The notes under the pieces are model-generated. The model was given only the letters and a program-made list of their open reading frames with translations, did no database searches and was not told the DNA's origin. Of a DNA stretch of 64,000 nucleotides, positions 62,065 through 64,000 are shown piece by piece; the stretch's first letter is position 1, and the number at the start of each line of letters is the position of its first letter. The stretch lies in NCBI RefSeq assembly GCF_007992715.1, contig NZ_BKAU01000002.1, forward strand, positions 558,001-622,000, in the 5' to 3' direction. The position numbers were made by a program, and so were the translations under genes. The stretch is from Chitinophaga cymbidii (GTDB lineage: Bacteria; Bacteroidota; Bacteroidia; Chitinophagales; Chitinophagaceae).

Positions 62065-62158
62065 AAATAAGAACAATTAAATACTCTTGTTTTGAAGTAC
62101 CTAATAAATAAGTATGTTTAACCATTCTTATTTTGTACCTCTGTTTGATCGAACAACG

Positions 62159-62344
62159 CTATTTTTTCTCATCCTTCTTATCCTTCCCCTTCGGCACCCT
62201 CCCCGCTTCCTTCAGCGCCTTCGCCACGATCCATTCCATCTGTCCGTTCACGCTTCTGAACTCATCGGCCGCCCACCGCTCCAACGCATCGTAAGTAGCG
62301 CCGTCTATCCGCAACACAAATGATTTTTTTTCTTTCGCAGCCAT
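62159..62344 (-). CDS. Small Arc-like ribbon-helix-helix protein
   Basis: 61 residues. KSFVLRIDGATYDALERWAA followed by DEFRSVNGQMEWIVAKALKE is an Arc/MetJ-type ribbon-helix-helix: the strand FVLRI and the helix pattern are clear. The last 13 residues are a Lys-rich tail. It is 46 bp behind the SPFH gene on the same strand, a pairing common in Bacteroidota. Probably the regulator of that operon through the palindromes at 63278-63298. Confidence 0.85.
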   Translation of the reverse strand: MAAKEKKSFVLRIDGATYDALERWAADEFRSVNGQMEWIVAKALKEAGRVPKGKDKKDEKK

Positions 62345-62390
62345 GAACGTTTATTGATATAGATTATTTTTTCTGATTTCCGGTGATCGT

Positions 62391-63260
62391 TTACTGGTAC
62401 AATGATCCCGTATTCAACACGGGCGTTGCCGCTTTCTCACCGCAAAGCACCACCATCAGGTTGCTCACCATGGCCGCCTTGCGTTCCTCATCCAGCGTTA
62501 CGATCTGCTTGCGCGATAATTGTTCCAGTGCCATTTCTACCATGCCTACCGCACCTTCCACGATCTTGCTGCGCGCCGCCACGATAGCGGTGGCCTGCTG
62601 GCGCTGGAGCATGGCGCCCGCAATTTCAGGAGCATAGGCCAGGTGGCTGATGCGCGCTTCCCGCACCATAATGCCCGCAGCGAAGAGCCGCTCGTTCAGC
62701 TCCTGTTCCAGCAGCTCATTCACTTTCTCCCCGCCATCGCGCAGCGTGATCTCCGCTGTTTCGTCTTCCATCCGGTCATACGGACAACTGGTGGCGAGAT
62801 GGCGGACTGCCGCTTCGCTCTGCACCTGTACATATTGCTGAAATCCTTCTACTTCAAACGCCGCCTTGTACGTGTCGTTTACCTGCCATACGATCACCGC
62901 AGCGATCTCGATGGGATTGCCCATTTTGTCGTTCACCTTCAGCGTTTGTCCGTTCAGGTTATGCGCGCGCAGCGAGATGTTTTGCGAACGGTACAAAGGG
63001 TTCACCCACAGCAGCCCGTTCTGCTTTACCGTGCCTACGTACTTGCCGAAGAAAGTAAGCACGCGGGAATGGTTGGGGTTCACGATCATGATGCCTTTGG
63101 AAATAAAAATGAACGCAATGGCAAGAAGGATGGCGAGGACCGTCCACCCCCCGCTGTCATACCGCGAAGCCTGCACCACGGCGTAAATGCCGCCAAAAAA
63201 ACTGAGAATGGATAATACAAAAGCGAGGTAGCCGGACATCGGCCTGATTATCTTTTCCAT
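62391..63260 (-). CDS. SPFH/Band 7 membrane protein
   Basis: 289 residues. Two N-terminal spans ([19 protein letters not shown] and [20 protein letters not shown]) precede the SPFH domain (about 60-220: [20 protein letters not shown], then [20 protein letters not shown]). The C-terminal part, [20 protein letters not shown], is the coiled-coil oligomerisation region of slipin/stomatin-like proteins. It forms membrane microdomain scaffolds or regulates proteases. Confidence 0.92.
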   Translation of the reverse strand: MEKIIRPMSGYLAFVLSILSFFGGIYAVVQASRYDSGGWTVLAILLAIAFIFISKGIMIVNPNHSRVLTFFGKYVGTVKQNGLLWVNPLYRSQNISLRAHNLNGQTLKVNDKMGNPIEIAAVIVWQVNDTYKAAFEVEGFQQYVQVQSEAAVRHLATSCPYDRMEDETAEITLRDGGEKVNELLEQELNERLFAAGIMVREARISHLAYAPEIAGAMLQRQQATAIVAARSKIVEGAVGMVEMALEQLSRKQIVTLDEERKAAMVSNLMVVLCGEKAATPVLNTGSLYQ

Positions 63261-63277
63261 AATGGGGATATTTTAAT

Positions 63278-63298
63278 TTGATATCAATTTGATATCAA
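63278..63298. promoter_or_regulatory. Two TTGATATCAA palindromes 11 bp apart before the SPFH gene
   Basis: TTGATATCAA occurs at 63278-63287 and 63289-63298, one helical turn apart, 18-38 bp upstream of the SPFH ATG. Tandem short palindromes on one face of the helix fit binding by ribbon-helix-helix dimers such as the Arc-like protein at 62159. Confidence 0.6.
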
Positions 63299-63426
63299 AT
63301 ATAATTTTCTTTTCGGGATTTCAAAACATATTTTTTTTAAAGCGAAAAACCCATACACACAGAAACATGCCGGCGCCGCCGGTACTAATGCCGGATCGGG
63401 GGAAACGATTAAATCGCGGGAACCAT

Positions 63427-63458
63427 AAAAAAAAGCCAGCCCGTGGGAGGGCCGGCTT
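63427..63458 (-). terminator. Terminator of the AraC-type gene
   Basis: On the minus strand AAGCCGGCCC and GGGCTGGCTT form a 10-bp stem with one mismatch and a 6-base loop, followed by eight T residues. It lies 26 bp after the AraC stop and is the clearest rho-independent terminator in the window. Confidence 0.85.
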
Positions 63459-63483
63459 CCGGTTATTATTGAAGACTGTCAGA

Positions 63484-64000
63484 TCAGTTTTCTTTCAATC
63501 GTAATTCATTCTTGTACTCCTTCGGCGTTTTCCCAACGATCTCTTTAAAGAAGCGGTTGAAGTTGGACAGATTCTTGAACCCGCAGGAATAAGCGATCTC
63601 CGCAATAGACCAGTCCTCTTCCGTCAGGCGCTTGCAGGCATGCCCGATGCGCACCTCGTTGAGGAACTGTACAAAGGATTTCTTCGTACGGTTTTTAAAG
63701 AACCGGCAGAATGACTGCGGCGAAAGGTTGGTAATGCCCGCCACGTCCTGCAGGGAGATCTCCTTGGAGAAATTGTTCATCACATATTTGAATACCTCGT
63801 CGATCTTGTGATTGTCCTTTACATTGTAGGCATGTGAATACCCGGTGCTGGCAAGGTAGTAGCAGTCTTTGGTCTCGGACAAGGTCTTGAGAATGTTCAG
63901 CAGCGAAATGATCCTTTCCAGTCCCTCTTTTTTGGGAAGCTCGAGAATTTCTTCCTTCAGCTTTTCCTGCGTGTCGCCGATGACCTTCATGCCGCGCTGC
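63484..64000 (-). CDS. AraC-family transcriptional regulator, N-terminus beyond the window
   Basis: About 172 residues are visible and the frame remains open at base 64000, so the start and the N-terminal sensor domain lie outside. The two helix-turn-helix units are ISLQDVAGITNLSPQSFCRF and WSIAEIAYSCGFKNLSNFNR, ending IVGKTPKEYKNELR. Upstream, LLNILKTLSETKDCYYLAST is the linker usual for Bacteroidota cupin-AraC proteins of about 290 residues. Confidence 0.88.
   Translation of the reverse strand, partial: QRGMKVIGDTQEKLKEEILELPKKEGLERIISLLNILKTLSETKDCYYLASTGYSHAYNVKDNHKIDEVFKYVMNNFSKEISLQDVAGITNLSPQSFCRFFKNRTKKSFVQFLNEVRIGHACKRLTEEDWSIAEIAYSCGFKNLSNFNRFFKEIVGKTPKEYKNELRLKEN

Noticed and set aside
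61940..62125. 61-codon minus-strand ORF in the gap upstream of SMI1
   Set aside because: It runs through the 9-bp inverted repeat and part of the tandem repeats, has no homologue I know and no start context better than chance.
1..64000. tRNA, rRNA, insertion sequences, prophage or integrase genes
   Set aside because: No transposase or integrase motifs, no terminal repeats with target duplications and no tRNA-like cloverleaf were recognised by eye; a dedicated RNA search could still find small RNAs.

Overview
The window looks like a chromosomal segment of a Bacteroidota bacterium, most likely Chitinophagaceae (Chitinophaga-like). Evidence for this is the set of families typical of that phylum (DUF4270 lipoprotein, SusC-type VVVGYG and plug motifs, a type IX sorting tail, LytS/LytTR pairs, RES/Xre toxin-antitoxin, the DUF6702-HupE-M1 trio), the -7 promoter elements of the TAnnTTTG type, and the A-rich start regions without clear Shine-Dalgarno sites. 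I saw no tRNA, rRNA, IS element, prophage or CRISPR array. Layout: 1-3140 holds the end of a carboxypeptidase-regulatory-like protein and a BlaI/BlaR1-like pair; 3144-7170 holds an exported formylglycine-generating enzyme, a GH1 beta-glucosidase, a solo AraC regulator, an LpxL-like acyltransferase and a 31-residue membrane ORF ending in a long hairpin; 7174-13483 holds an outer-membrane barrel, a DUF4270 lipoprotein, a Kelch lipoprotein, a DUF4907 protein and a LytS/LytTR two-component pair; 13553-18383 is a DeoR-controlled catabolic group (MFS permease, FAD oxidoreductase, secreted EEP-fold phosphatase/nuclease); 18456-22551 holds a TPR histidine kinase and a PAS hybrid kinase; 22831-26484 holds a cysteine desulfurase, a RES/Xre toxin-antitoxin pair and a phosphohexose mutase.

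The centre, 32063-57593, is a tightly packed, mostly overlapping run of genes that I read as the aryl-polyene half of a flexirubin pigment cluster. A MIO-type ammonia-lyase would make p-coumarate and an adenylate-forming ligase would activate it. Two acyl carrier proteins, a holo-ACP synthase, three complete ketosynthases, two cysteine-less ketosynthase-like partners, one ketoreductase and two hotdog dehydratases would extend it to a polyene. A methyltransferase and a halogenase-like flavoprotein would decorate the ring. Acyltransferases, a GT2 glycosyltransferase, a polysaccharide deacetylase homologue, a LolA homologue, a lipoprotein, an MMPL/acyltransferase/methyltransferase fusion, a phytoene-desaturase-like oxidase and a C45 acyltransferase would modify or export it. 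I found no DarA/DarB-like dialkylresorcinol genes, so the other half of the ester would have to be encoded elsewhere. An LTA-synthase-like protein, a methyltransferase, a PAP2 phosphatase, a ZIP transporter and a CNNM/CorC protein (26627-32025) precede the cluster on the same strand.

The right end (57624-64000) holds the DUF6702-HupE-M1 peptidase group, a SMI1/KNR4 protein, an SPFH protein with a small Arc-like regulator and paired operator-like palindromes, and a truncated AraC regulator.

The observations I find most unusual are: two genes whose 3' ends are tandemly repeated downstream with the codons and stop preserved (22498-22739 and 39613-39736); two dehydratases that each retain only one half of the FabZ His/Glu pair, in complementary fashion; a near-continuous 25-bp hairpin at 7079-7170; an FGE with both catalytic cysteines behind a lipoprotein signal; and a BlaR1-like protease carrying SusC-plug and type IX sorting elements.
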